From assembly GCA_964384375.1 (NCBI GenBank), contig CAYLLN010000011.1:1-64000 (forward strand): 64,000 nt of DNA. Reading direction: 5' to 3'. The notes under the pieces were generated by a model, which saw nothing but the letters and a program-made list of their open reading frames with translations, had not been told where the DNA came from and ran no database searches. The translations under genes were made by a program, and so were the position numbers. This document shows, one piece after another, positions 16,144-23,746 of the stretch (position 1 is its first letter; the number at the start of each line of letters is the position of its first letter). This DNA comes from CAYLLN01 sp964384375. Lineage in GTDB: Bacteria; Planctomycetota; Planctomycetia; Pirellulales; Pirellulaceae.

Positions 16144-17490
16144 CTACAACCCCGCGAAGTAGTTCTTGACCGCCACATCGAGCGCCTTCGCCGTCAGCAC
16201 CATCGGCAGGTCGTGGAATTCACAGAATGCCCGGACCTGCAGCATCAAATCACGCGGCTGGCAGTAACGCAGCGGCCGATGGGCATCGGCAAAGTGCTTG
16301 CCGAGCGCCTGCTGCAGCACGTCTTCCTGATACTCGATGCCGAGCTTCTCGCACCAGTACTTCGTCAGGTCGCGGAACTCGCGGGCCGACGGGTCCTGCA
16401 CTTCGATCTTGTACGGAATTCGCCGCAGGAACGCTTCATCGACGAGCTTCTCCGGCTCCAGGTTCGTCGAAAAGACGAGCAGCTGATCGAACGGCACTTG
16501 AATCTGGCGACCAGACGGCAGATGCAAGTAGTCGTGTCCCTTCTCCAGCGGCACGATCCAACGATTGAGCAGTTCGGCCGTGCTGCAGCGCTGGCGGCCG
16601 AAGTCATCAACAACGAGCGCCCCGCAGTTGCTTTTGAGCTGCACCGGGGCTTCGATGATGCCGGTGGCGGCATTGTTCGTGATTTCGAGCTGTTCGAGCT
16701 TCAGTTCGCCGCCAACGACGATGCAGGGGCGGCGGATGCGGACCCAGCGGCGGTCGTACTGTAGTGTGTCGAGCAGCTTCCCCGCCGTGTTTTCCAGCGG
16801 CGCTTCCTGGTGATTGCGCGGATCGAACAGGCGGATGATCTCGCCCGTCACCGTGATCGTCCGCGGAATCCAAATGTAGTGGCTGATCGCCCGGATCGTT
16901 CGCTCGGCAATGCTCGTCTTGCCGTTGCCCGGCCGGCCATAGATGAACAGGCTCCGGCCGGAATAGACTGCTTGGCCCACCTGGCTGATGATTGCCGGCG
17001 GCAGCGTCAAGTCGGCGAGAGCTGCTGCTACCTGCGGCAACTTCGGGCGGGCTTTGCGGACCGACTGTCGGGCGACCGACGCGATGTATTCATCGAGCGG
17101 CACTGGGGCGGCGCCGCAATACGTGCAGCGTTCGATCGACCAGCGAGCCTTCCGAATGCCGTCTTCGGTCAATTCGTACTCAAAGTCTCCCATCGCAGCC
17201 TGGCTCTTGTAGTTCACCAGGAGCTGAGCCTTGAGCCCGCGGAGCACGTCGGCCATTAAACCAAACGGCAGGCGGACCTGCTCGGCAATCCGGCGGCCCA
17301 CCGTCGGTCCGCTCGTCAGCAGCAGCTTGAGCACGAGCGACTCGATATCGGGAATGTCGAGGCCCGTCTCCGTCAGTGTTTGCGGCTCGTGCGGCACCCA
17401 GTCGGTGCTCGGCTGCGGCAGATTCGGTCCGGAGAAGGATTGCGTGAGGGGCGCTTCGAGCGACAACGTAGAAAAATCGATGGTGTCCAT
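16144..17490 (-). CDS. AAA-type ATPase with N-terminal winged-helix-like region
   Basis: 448 residues. After a Pro/Ser-rich start, residues about 45-115 look like a winged-helix domain (SLVLKLLLTSGPTVGRRIAE, then YELTEDGIRKARW). A CTYC pair (122-125) and then an AAA core follow. Walker A is YGRPGNGKTS (lysine at 191), Walker B-like is GALVVDDFGRQ, sensor-like is VFSTNLEPEKL, and the Arg-finger region is FLRRIPYKIEVQDPS. The C-terminal HRPLRYCQPRDLMLQVRAFC resembles a lid domain. I recall related ATPases in Planctomycetes beside secretion or pilus genes, but none is adjacent here. The function is unknown. The ATG at 17490 is preferred over the longer open frame to 17559 because MDTIDFSTL starts the recognisable part. 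Confidence 0.82.
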   Translation of the reverse strand: MDTIDFSTLSLEAPLTQSFSGPNLPQPSTDWVPHEPQTLTETGLDIPDIESLVLKLLLTSGPTVGRRIAEQVRLPFGLMADVLRGLKAQLLVNYKSQAAMGDFEYELTEDGIRKARWSIERCTYCGAAPVPLDEYIASVARQSVRKARPKLPQVAAALADLTLPPAIISQVGQAVYSGRSLFIYGRPGNGKTSIAERTIRAISHYIWIPRTITVTGEIIRLFDPRNHQEAPLENTAGKLLDTLQYDRRWVRIRRPCIVVGGELKLEQLEITNNAATGIIEAPVQLKSNCGALVVDDFGRQRCSTAELLNRWIVPLEKGHDYLHLPSGRQIQVPFDQLLVFSTNLEPEKLVDEAFLRRIPYKIEVQDPSAREFRDLTKYWCEKLGIEYQEDVLQQALGKHFADAHRPLRYCQPRDLMLQVRAFCEFHDLPMVLTAKALDVAVKNYFAGL

Positions 17491-17830
17491 GGCCTTCGCG
17501 CGAGAGAGTGGCAGAACAGGGACTTCGGGAAAACTTAGCTCGCCCCGGCCCTGCGGCACGCTGCCGTGACAATCTGTACCGGGCTTCGGCCAGCAGTGGG
17601 TGGCAGATTCCGCATAATCGACATAAGCAAAATGCGGGTAGCCGAACTCGGACTGGGTCGTGCTCGCGATTTGAGAAAAATCCGCCCAAATGTCGCGAAC
17701 GCGTCAGAACGGATGCTGACCCCGCTCAATTCCCAACCTCAGTCGATGTGGTAGGCTGTCGTAGCAGGCGCATTCCGCCGGCCGTTCCCCTCCACTCGAT
17801 GCCACCTCCCTGCCGGCGCAAGGTTGCGTG
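17491..17830. other. Divergent intergenic region, no feature recognised
   Basis: These 340 bp lie between the divergent AAA ATPase and NatA-like genes. I found no convincing promoter, palindrome or conserved reading frame. It must hold start signals for both flanking genes. Confidence 0.4.
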
Positions 17831-18613
17831 ATGATTCACGTTCGCGACTTGACGAAGTCGTATGCCGACCTGCGTCGCGGGCAGTTCGTCGCGCTCGCCG
17901 GCATTTCGTTCGACGCACTAGCCGGCCAAATCTACGGCCTGCTCGGTCCCAATGGTGCGGGCAAGACAAGCGCCCTCCGCATCCTTAGTACTGTTCTCCG
18001 TCCCACGAGCGGCGCAGCCACCGTCAACGGCTACGACGTCCTCACGCAGCCGTCACTCGTGCGGCATCAGATCGGCTTCGTCTCGACGAACACTGCCGTC
18101 TATGACCGGATGACGGCTTGGGAAATGGTCGAGTACTTCGGCCGCCTGTATGGTTTGGCTCCCGATTTGTTGCGCGAACGGATGGAAGGGATCTTCACGC
18201 GGCTCTCGATGCACGAGATCCGCGACCTGCTCGGGGCGAAGATGTCCACCGGCATGAAGCAGAAGGTGTCGATTGCCCGGGCCCTCGTTCACGATCCGCC
18301 GGTCCTGATCTTCGACGAAGCGACGGCCGGCCTCGACGTGCTGGTGGCCCGTGCCCTGCTTAAGACCGTCGCCCAGCTTCGCGACCAAGGGAAGTGCGTG
18401 ATCTTTTCGACGCACATCATGCGCGAGGTCGAGCGGCTTTGCGACCGGATCGCCATTATGCATCGCGGCCACATCCTGGCCGAAGGGACGCTGCCGGAAC
18501 TGCAGGATCGCTTTAGCGAGCGGGACTTTGAGGAATTGTTTTTCCGGCTGATTTCGGAACACGACGGTGACAAATGCGGGGTGCAGACTTCGGATTGCGG
18601 AGTGAGTGTGTGA
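17831..18613 (+). CDS. NatA-like ABC transporter ATP-binding protein
   Basis: A 260-residue ATPase partner of the fused permease downstream. Walker A is GPNGAGKTSALRIL. The signature is the unusual MSTGMKQKVSIARAL, which is characteristic of NatA-type exporters. Walker B is PVLIFDEATAGLDVLVAR, with the switch His in FSTHIMREVERLCDR. A GTG at 17828 directly precedes the ATG; I use the ATG, with AAGG upstream. The last 13 residues (KCGVQTSDCGVSV) are encoded by a TGCGGAGTG-type repeat that supplies the stop, so the native C-terminus was probably at about ...LISEHDG. It is 48 bases upstream of the permease/CPBP fusion. Confidence 0.93.
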   Translation: MIHVRDLTKSYADLRRGQFVALAGISFDALAGQIYGLLGPNGAGKTSALRILSTVLRPTSGAATVNGYDVLTQPSLVRHQIGFVSTNTAVYDRMTAWEMVEYFGRLYGLAPDLLRERMEGIFTRLSMHEIRDLLGAKMSTGMKQKVSIARALVHDPPVLIFDEATAGLDVLVARALLKTVAQLRDQGKCVIFSTHIMREVERLCDRIAIMHRGHILAEGTLPELQDRFSERDFEELFFRLISEHDGDKCGVQTSDCGVSV

Positions 18614-18660
18614 GTGATGGACGCAACTTGAAACCTGGAACCTGAAACCTCCTGAACCTC
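18574..18660. repeat. TGCGGAGTG repeat overlapping a gene end, then AACCTGGAACCTG repeat
   Basis: From 18574 the NatA-like frame runs through TGCGGGGTGCAGACTTCGG and ATTGCGGAGTG, and stops there. The following spacer is AACTTGAAACCTGGAACCTG and onward to CCTGAACC (18625-18658), up to the next start. The second family recurs at 25811 and 57087. Confidence 0.8.
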
Positions 18661-18661
18661 G

Positions 18662-20962
18662 ATGTCCTGGACCAACGTCAAGCTGATCTACCTCCGCGAG
18701 CTGCGCGACCAGCTCCGCGATCGGCGCACGTTGTTCACCATTGCAGTCCTGCCGCTGCTCCTTTATCCACTGCTCGGGATGAGCGTCTTTCAGGTGCAGC
18801 AGTTCCTGAAGGAACACGCCTCGAAGGTCCGCCTGGTCGGGGCCGAAAGCCTCCCCACCGATCCACCGCTTCTGGCTGGCGAGCAGTTCCATACCGACGT
18901 TGCGTCCGCTGATCACCAGCGACTCTTGCAACTGGAACTTGAAGTGGGGCAGGCTTCCAGCCTGCCATCTGCCGCCACCGATGCCAACATTCAGTCTTCC
19001 GCCCAGCGCGACATCCGCGCCGGCAAGGTCGATGCCGTCATCTACTTCCCGCCCGACTTTGCCGAGCGCCTCGCATCGTTCCGCCGCTCGCTGCCGACTG
19101 ACGGCCAGACTCCCGCACCGTCTGCTGAGAGCGTGCCGCAGCCGCTGATTTTCCTCGACACGGCGAGCGAGAAATCGAAAGTCGCTCGCGACCGGGTCGA
19201 TCTGGTCCTCCGCCGCTGGCGGGAGAAGGTCGTCGAGACGAACCTCCGCGAGAGCGAGGTGCCGCTGGCAGCCGCCCGCCCGTTCGAGGTCGAAAGCCGC
19301 GACGTCGCCGAGGAAGTGCGTGCCCGCGCCGTGATCTGGTCGAAAATCCTGCCGTTCGTCCTGATGGTATGGGCCCTCACCGGGGCGTTTTATCCGGCCA
19401 TTGACCTGTGCGCCGGTGAGAAGGAACGAGGCACGCTCGAAACGCTCCTCAGCAGCCCCGCCCAGCGGAGCGAGATTGTCTGGGGAAAGCTGCTGACCGT
19501 GATGACGTTCTCGATGGCGACCTCCCTGCTCAACCTCGTCAGCATGTGCGGCACCGGGACGTTCATCATCAAGCAGCTCGAAAACATGGGTCCCGCGGCG
19601 ATGAAGCTGCAGCTGGGTCCGCCGCCTCTGGCGTCGCTGGCGTGGCTGGTGCTCGCCCTCGTGCCAATTTCGGCTCTGTTCAGCGCCCTGTCGCTGGCCA
19701 TCGCCGCCTTCGCCCGCAGCTCGAAGGAAGGGCAGTACTACCTGATGCCGCTGCTCATGATCTCGCTCCCGCTCATGATGCTGCCGATGCTCCCGACAAC
19801 GGAGCTCGACCTCGGCTTTGCCTTGATTCCAATCAGCGGCCTCATGCTGCTGCTGCGAACGCTGATTGAAGGGCAGTATCTCGAAGCACTGCGATACTCT
19901 GTTCCCGTGATCGGCGTGACCGCCGCCTGCTGCCTCTTGGCGATCCGCTGGGCGATTGACCAGTTCAATAACGAGTCGGTCCTTTTCCGCGAAAGCGAAC
20001 GGCTGGACATCGGCCTCTGGTTGCGGCATCTGGTGCGCGACCGCGAGGAGCTGCCGACGGTCGGCGAGGCCGTCTTCTGCGGCGTGCTCTTGCTCGTCAT
20101 TCGCTTCTTCGGCAACTTCGTCATCCCGCAGCCAACGACCTGGGGGCAGTTCGTCGGCACGACGCTCGTCCTGCAAATCGCTCTCATTGCTACGCCTGCC
20201 GTGCTGATGGCGATCATGCTCACGCGCCGCCCGGCCAAGACGCTTTCACTCGGCCGGCCGTCGTTCCTCGCGACGCTCCCCGCTGCTGCGCTTCTGGCCT
20301 TGTGCCTCCATCCGACGATGATGTGGCTGGGCATCGGCATCAGCAAGCTCTATCCGATCAATCCTGCGATCGCCGAGGAAATCGGCAAGCTGACCGGCAT
20401 GTTCAGCCAGGCCCCGCTGTGGCAAGTCCTCTTGCTCATTGCGGTCACCCCTGCCCTCTGCGAAGAAATCGCCTTTCGCGGTTTCATCCTCTCCGGCCTG
20501 CGGCGAATGGGTCACAAGTGGGCCGCGATCGTGCTCGCCAGCATCTTCTTCGGCCTCGCCCACGGCCTCTTGCAGCAGTCGCTCTCGGCCGCCTGCGTGG
20601 GGATCGTCATCGGCTATGTGGTGGTCAAAACCGGCAGCCTCTGGCCCGGCGTGCTGTATCACTGCTGCCACAATAGCCTGTCGGTCCTGCACACACGCGT
20701 GACACCCGAGCTGCTCGACGGCTCGCCGCTCCTCCGGTCGGTTCTGCTGCTCGACGACAAAGCCGAGCATCTGGTCTATACGATTCCCGCCACGCTGGTC
20801 CTGGGTTTCGTCGGCGCGATCGTCCTCTGGTGGCTCAAGAGCCTCCCGTATCACCAATCGGCCGAAGAGCGCCTGCAAGACGCGCTCGACCATCAGGTCG
20901 CCCTGCCGGCCAGCGAGGGTTCAGGGTTCAGGGTTCAGGGTTCAGCAGCGAGCGGACAATAG
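18662..20962 (+). CDS. ABC-2 permease (NatB-like) fused to CPBP-family intramembrane protease
   Basis: 766 residues, two machines in one chain. Residues 1 to about 430 are a NatB/YhaP-type ABC-2 permease. It has a first membrane helix (LFTIAVLPLLLYPLLGMSVF), a large extracytoplasmic loop, and a block of helices with the family motif EKERGTLETLLSSPAQRSE. After a linker and further helices, residues about 560-720 are a CPBP (CAAX-protease-like) domain. Its glutamate pair and arginine are in CEEIAFRGF (Glu601, Glu602, Arg606), with FGLAHGLLQQ and HCCHNSLS providing the other metal-side residues. Residues 95-102 (VGQASSLP) are encoded by a palindromic repeat, and the last 14 or so residues come from tandem GGGTTCA units. 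The upstream NatA-like protein is the evident ATPase. The protease may process the exported peptide or an immunity target (inference). Confidence 0.92.
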   Translation: MSWTNVKLIYLRELRDQLRDRRTLFTIAVLPLLLYPLLGMSVFQVQQFLKEHASKVRLVGAESLPTDPPLLAGEQFHTDVASADHQRLLQLELEVGQASSLPSAATDANIQSSAQRDIRAGKVDAVIYFPPDFAERLASFRRSLPTDGQTPAPSAESVPQPLIFLDTASEKSKVARDRVDLVLRRWREKVVETNLRESEVPLAAARPFEVESRDVAEEVRARAVIWSKILPFVLMVWALTGAFYPAIDLCAGEKERGTLETLLSSPAQRSEIVWGKLLTVMTFSMATSLLNLVSMCGTGTFIIKQLENMGPAAMKLQLGPPPLASLAWLVLALVPISALFSALSLAIAAFARSSKEGQYYLMPLLMISLPLMMLPMLPTTELDLGFALIPISGLMLLLRTLIEGQYLEALRYSVPVIGVTAACCLLAIRWAIDQFNNESVLFRESERLDIGLWLRHLVRDREELPTVGEAVFCGVLLLVIRFFGNFVIPQPTTWGQFVGTTLVLQIALIATPAVLMAIMLTRRPAKTLSLGRPSFLATLPAAALLALCLHPTMMWLGIGISKLYPINPAIAEEIGKLTGMFSQAPLWQVLLLIAVTPALCEEIAFRGFILSGLRRMGHKWAAIVLASIFFGLAHGLLQQSLSAACVGIVIGYVVVKTGSLWPGVLYHCCHNSLSVLHTRVTPELLDGSPLLRSVLLLDDKAEHLVYTIPATLVLGFVGAIVLWWLKSLPYHQSAEERLQDALDHQVALPASEGSGFRVQGSAASGQ
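18944..18966. repeat. TGGGGCAGGC...GCCTGCC palindrome inside a CDS
   Basis: GTGGGGCAGGC-TTCCA-GCCTGCC, 23 bp, is identical to the copy at 49164-49186 and differs only in the loop from those at 54799 and 61587. It is in frame here and encodes VGQASSLP in the extracytoplasmic loop of the permease. Confidence 0.93.
20917..20944 (+). repeat. Tandem GGGTTCA x4
   Basis: Four perfect 7-bp units at the 3' end of the permease/CPBP gene encode GSGFRVQGS before the stop at 20962. The facing type (GAACCCTAAACCC) is seen at 57114-57132. Confidence 0.92.
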
Positions 20963-20964
20963 CT

Positions 20965-20990
20965 GGCGAGCGGTGGGCGTCAGCCCATTG
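20965..20990. repeat. GGCGAGCGG...GGGCGTCAGCCC repeat
   Basis: GGCGAGCGG followed by the hairpin TGGGC-gtca-GCCCA (20974-20987) lies in the short gap between convergent genes. It is the same family as the paired copies at 54828-54909 and could act as a terminator stem. Confidence 0.8.
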
Positions 20991-21021
20991 AGGAGACAGG
21001 ATTCGCCATGCAGGCCAGTCC

Positions 21022-22002
21022 CTAATTCCGCGGCAGCCGGAACGGCACATCCACATTGCCGTCCGACAAGACAGCGATCTCGTCGCCGACATACGCAAGT
21101 TGCCACTTCTCCAGTTCGGCGACCTTCTCTCCCGACTCGTTCACGATCGGCTGATGCAGGTCGGCGACATACCGCTTGTCGGCAAAGCGAAAGACGATCC
21201 CCTTGGGTTGCACCGCTCCTAGGACCGTGACCTTCTTTTCGATGTTGTGCGGCATACGCGGTTCGACGGGGAATCCGGGTGGGAGTTTGGCGCTGGTGTT
21301 GGGCGCGTCCCCTGGAATACCTCGCTCTCGTGGCGTCGCTGTCGGTCCTCCGACCAAGGCGACTCCGTCGGCATGGGAAATTGTGGATCCCTCGTGTGCA
21401 ACGATGCAGGTTCCATTGGCGTGCGCAATGTCCACGGAACCTCGGCAGAGGATGACGCTTCCTGCCTTCTCTCCGCGGCCGAAGTTGCCGTCGTGCGAGA
21501 TCTCGACGGCCGTTCCCGAGACAACGAGGCTGTTGTTGCAGTGGGCGATGGAAACCACACCGCGGGCGACGACAATGCAGTTGTCCGAGAAACCCACGTC
21601 CGCATTGCCGTCGGCAAGGACGATGACGTTCTGCGCGTGCGATAATTCCACGTTCTTTCCGACCGTTATTTTTGGCTTTTGGCCTGTCGTCGAACGGACG
21701 CCAGCGGCAAGTGGTCTCGCACCCGCAAACTTCATCGGCAGCTTATAGTCCTTCCGCCCCGCCGCGGTCGTCGCCAATCCAGCAGCGTTCTCCAGCCACT
21801 TCTCAATCGTCGCATCCGTCCATTCGCCCGATTTCCACTCGTCCTTCTCGGCATGGCCCCGAATCCGCTCCAGAATCATCGGCAAGCCGTTCGGATCGGG
21901 CTTGGGATTGCGGTCCGTGTCGGCCGCTTCCGTCGGAGTCCAGCCGATTGCGATCAAGCCCCAAACGAGCACCCAACAGTGCGACCAACGGAGCGTTTGC
22001 AT
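21022..22002 (-). CDS. Secreted beta-solenoid-like repeat protein of unknown function
   Basis: 326 residues with a Sec signal peptide (about 1-26, cleavage near TEAADT). After a helical region, residues about 118-218 hold six repeats of about 16 residues: VELSHAQNVIVLADGNAD, VGFSDNCIVVARGVVS, IAHCNNSLVVSGTAVE, an expanded ISHDGN copy, IAHANGTCIVAHEGST and ISHADGVALVGG. The pattern (I/V)(S/A)H-x-(N/D)-N-x-(V/L)VV-x-G-x-x-V suggests a narrow right-handed beta-solenoid with a His/Asn ladder. The C-terminal 90 residues form a separate beta-rich region. AGGAG stands before the ATG. I do not recognise the family. The stacked His and Asn residues could bind metal or cell-wall sugar, but that is speculation. 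Confidence 0.8.
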   Translation of the reverse strand: MQTLRWSHCWVLVWGLIAIGWTPTEAADTDRNPKPDPNGLPMILERIRGHAEKDEWKSGEWTDATIEKWLENAAGLATTAAGRKDYKLPMKFAGARPLAAGVRSTTGQKPKITVGKNVELSHAQNVIVLADGNADVGFSDNCIVVARGVVSIAHCNNSLVVSGTAVEISHDGNFGRGEKAGSVILCRGSVDIAHANGTCIVAHEGSTISHADGVALVGGPTATPRERGIPGDAPNTSAKLPPGFPVEPRMPHNIEKKVTVLGAVQPKGIVFRFADKRYVADLHQPIVNESGEKVAELEKWQLAYVGDEIAVLSDGNVDVPFRLPRN

Positions 22003-22083
22003 CGCCAGACTCCTGTGTGGACCGTTTCTGCCAATCCGATTCCGCTATGATACGGGGGACGAATCCACGAAATCAAACCAGTT

Positions 22084-22368
22084 TTGACCCGCACTGTGTC
22101 CATCCCCCGCCCCGCCACGTTCGCTCGCCTCGGTTGCGGCTTTGTCTTGATGAGCGTGCTCGTGTCGTGTGTGCTGCTCGTGCTCAACGGGCTGATCGTC
22201 ACGAACGTCTTTTACGCGTCGGCCGGAAGTCTGCCAGAGTTTCTTCAGGATCGCCGCGCATCGCAGGCGATCGTTTTTCTCGGCCCGGTCCTGCTGCTCG
22301 TCGTGCAGTGGTGGGCCTACGACGTGGCGATTGATTGGCTCTGGCCGACGCGAGCGGCCAAGAAGTAA
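22084..22368 (+). CDS. Small two-helix membrane protein
   Basis: About 90 residues with two hydrophobic segments (LGCGFVLMSVLVSCVLLVLNGLIV in two runs, and AIVFLGPVLLLVVQWWAYDV) around a polar loop. The C-terminus is basic (RAAKK). The frame begins at a TTG (22084); a GTG at 22096 is another possible start, and neither has a clear Shine-Dalgarno sequence. No family is recognised. Its codon use is like its neighbours, and it ends two bases before the convergent ceramidase-like gene, so it is probably real. Confidence 0.6.
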   Translation: MTRTVSIPRPATFARLGCGFVLMSVLVSCVLLVLNGLIVTNVFYASAGSLPEFLQDRRASQAIVFLGPVLLLVVQWWAYDVAIDWLWPTRAAKK

Positions 22369-22370
22369 CT

Positions 22371-23735
22371 CTACTTCGCCTGCCGCAGAGCCTCGGCCAC
22401 GATCTTCGTCTCGACCTCCGGTGTCCAAACCGTGGGAAGGCCGTAATAGACCATCGCCCCGCCCCCTTCGTAGCCCCCTTCCAGCAGGACGCGGCGGGAC
22501 GGGATGTACGCCATCACGTCGTTCGTGTAGCCCGCGACCCACGTCTTCGTCCCGGCAAGCTCCCCCTTCAGCCGGAGCGGAAAATCGACCACTACCTCGC
22601 CACCGAGGAAGAGCCACGTTACATCGCTGCCGAGCTTCCACGTCTGCACGGGATACGGATATGTCGGGCTGAGCGGTTTTCCCGCGGCGATGTCCTCCAG
22701 CAACATTTGGGCGCGCATGACGATGTACTTGTTGCTGTCCTTCGTTTGCGCGACGAGATCGTCCTTCGTCGGCAGTGTCGCCAAGGGGAGGTCAATTTCG
22801 GCATACGTAGCCGCTAGTTGTGGCGGTACTTTTGCAAGCGTTCCTGCAAGCACCTTGTCCACCGCAGCCGCCAGATCGCGGCCGTACTGCTCGGCTAGCT
22901 CGACCTGCCGCCGGGGGAGCGGATTTTGATCGGCGCCACAGCCGGCCCAGAACAAGGCGACACAGCCGGGATGGGCCTTTTCGAGCTCGATTTGCGCGAA
23001 GCCGGGATAGTCGCCCGACCAGGCGTAGCCGTCGAGCACGGTGGCATGACAGGCGTAACCAAAGGCGACCGCGAGCAGTTTGCCGTCCGCCGACTTCACG
23101 GCCAGCACGGGAACGTCGTGATCCTGTGGGCCGACGAGCTTGCCCGCGGCACGCAGGCCGGGAACCTCATCCGCCTTGTTGTTCCGCCGATTGACGGCAA
23201 AGGTTGCGGTGCCATTTCCCCAGCTCAGTTCTGCCGGCGCGAGCGAGTCGAGCGCCTTGCCGACGGTTTCGACGACGATCTTTTGCAAGCTGTCGGCGTA
23301 CTCCTTCACTAAGGCTTGCTGGTCGGCATCGAGAGCATAGAAGTGCATCGGCCGCAGATTGCGGGCGACGACCGGGCCGGAATGCGTGTGCGAGCAGTTG
23401 ATTGCCACTTGCGACCGATCGAGTTGGTGCTTCGCCTTCAGCTCGTCCCGAATTGCGTCCGACAGTCCTTTGTCGATGCCGACGAGATCGAGCGTGATGA
23501 GCACCACTCGCTTGCCAACGGCATCCTCCAGAGCCAGCGCCTTGGCCCACAGCTCCGTCATCTTCCCTTCGGCGGGGCGCGTCCGAGCGGCATAGCCGGC
23601 CATCCACATCGGCTTTTCGGGCGTGATGTTCGCGGTGGCAACGCCCGCTTTCCAGGTATCGGCAGCCTGTGTCTGCGCGATGAAACCGCAAGGCAGGAGA
23701 AAGGAAACGACGAGAACACTGGCAACACGTAGCAT
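22371..23735 (-). CDS. Secreted neutral/alkaline ceramidase-like hydrolase
   Basis: 454 residues with a Sec signal peptide (cleavage near TQAAD). It has the N-terminal domain of neutral/alkaline ceramidases: WKAGVATANITPEKPMWMAG, LWAKALALEDAVGKRVVLIT, the zinc motif NCSHTHSGP, GYACHATVLDG and FWAGCGADQNP. The C-terminal immunoglobulin-like domain of true ceramidases is absent, which is usual for the many planctomycetal members. Those are therefore likely to hydrolyse other amide or ester substrates. AAGGAGCG just before the ATG fixes the start. It reads in the same direction as the amidohydrolase 12 bases upstream (23747), so the two form an operon of exported hydrolases. Confidence 0.9.
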   Translation of the reverse strand: MLRVASVLVVSFLLPCGFIAQTQAADTWKAGVATANITPEKPMWMAGYAARTRPAEGKMTELWAKALALEDAVGKRVVLITLDLVGIDKGLSDAIRDELKAKHQLDRSQVAINCSHTHSGPVVARNLRPMHFYALDADQQALVKEYADSLQKIVVETVGKALDSLAPAELSWGNGTATFAVNRRNNKADEVPGLRAAGKLVGPQDHDVPVLAVKSADGKLLAVAFGYACHATVLDGYAWSGDYPGFAQIELEKAHPGCVALFWAGCGADQNPLPRRQVELAEQYGRDLAAAVDKVLAGTLAKVPPQLAATYAEIDLPLATLPTKDDLVAQTKDSNKYIVMRAQMLLEDIAAGKPLSPTYPYPVQTWKLGSDVTWLFLGGEVVVDFPLRLKGELAGTKTWVAGYTNDVMAYIPSRRVLLEGGYEGGGAMVYYGLPTVWTPEVETKIVAEALRQAK

Positions 23736-23746
23736 CGAACGCTCCT

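Noticed and set aside
16021..16764. 247-residue plus-strand frame opposite the AAA ATPase
   Set aside because: Antisense to a gene with clear Walker motifs; its own sequence has no domain and includes the intergenic repeat.
18053..20176. 707-residue reading frame on the minus strand
   Set aside because: It lies wholly opposite the NatA-like and ABC/CPBP genes, is very rich in His, Arg, Gln and Glu, and has no domain. It is an antisense shadow of high-GC coding DNA.
20917..20944. Tandem direct repeats as a possible CRISPR or telomere-like array
   Set aside because: Four 7-bp units with no spacers, inside a coding end. Not a CRISPR. No telomere function can be argued.
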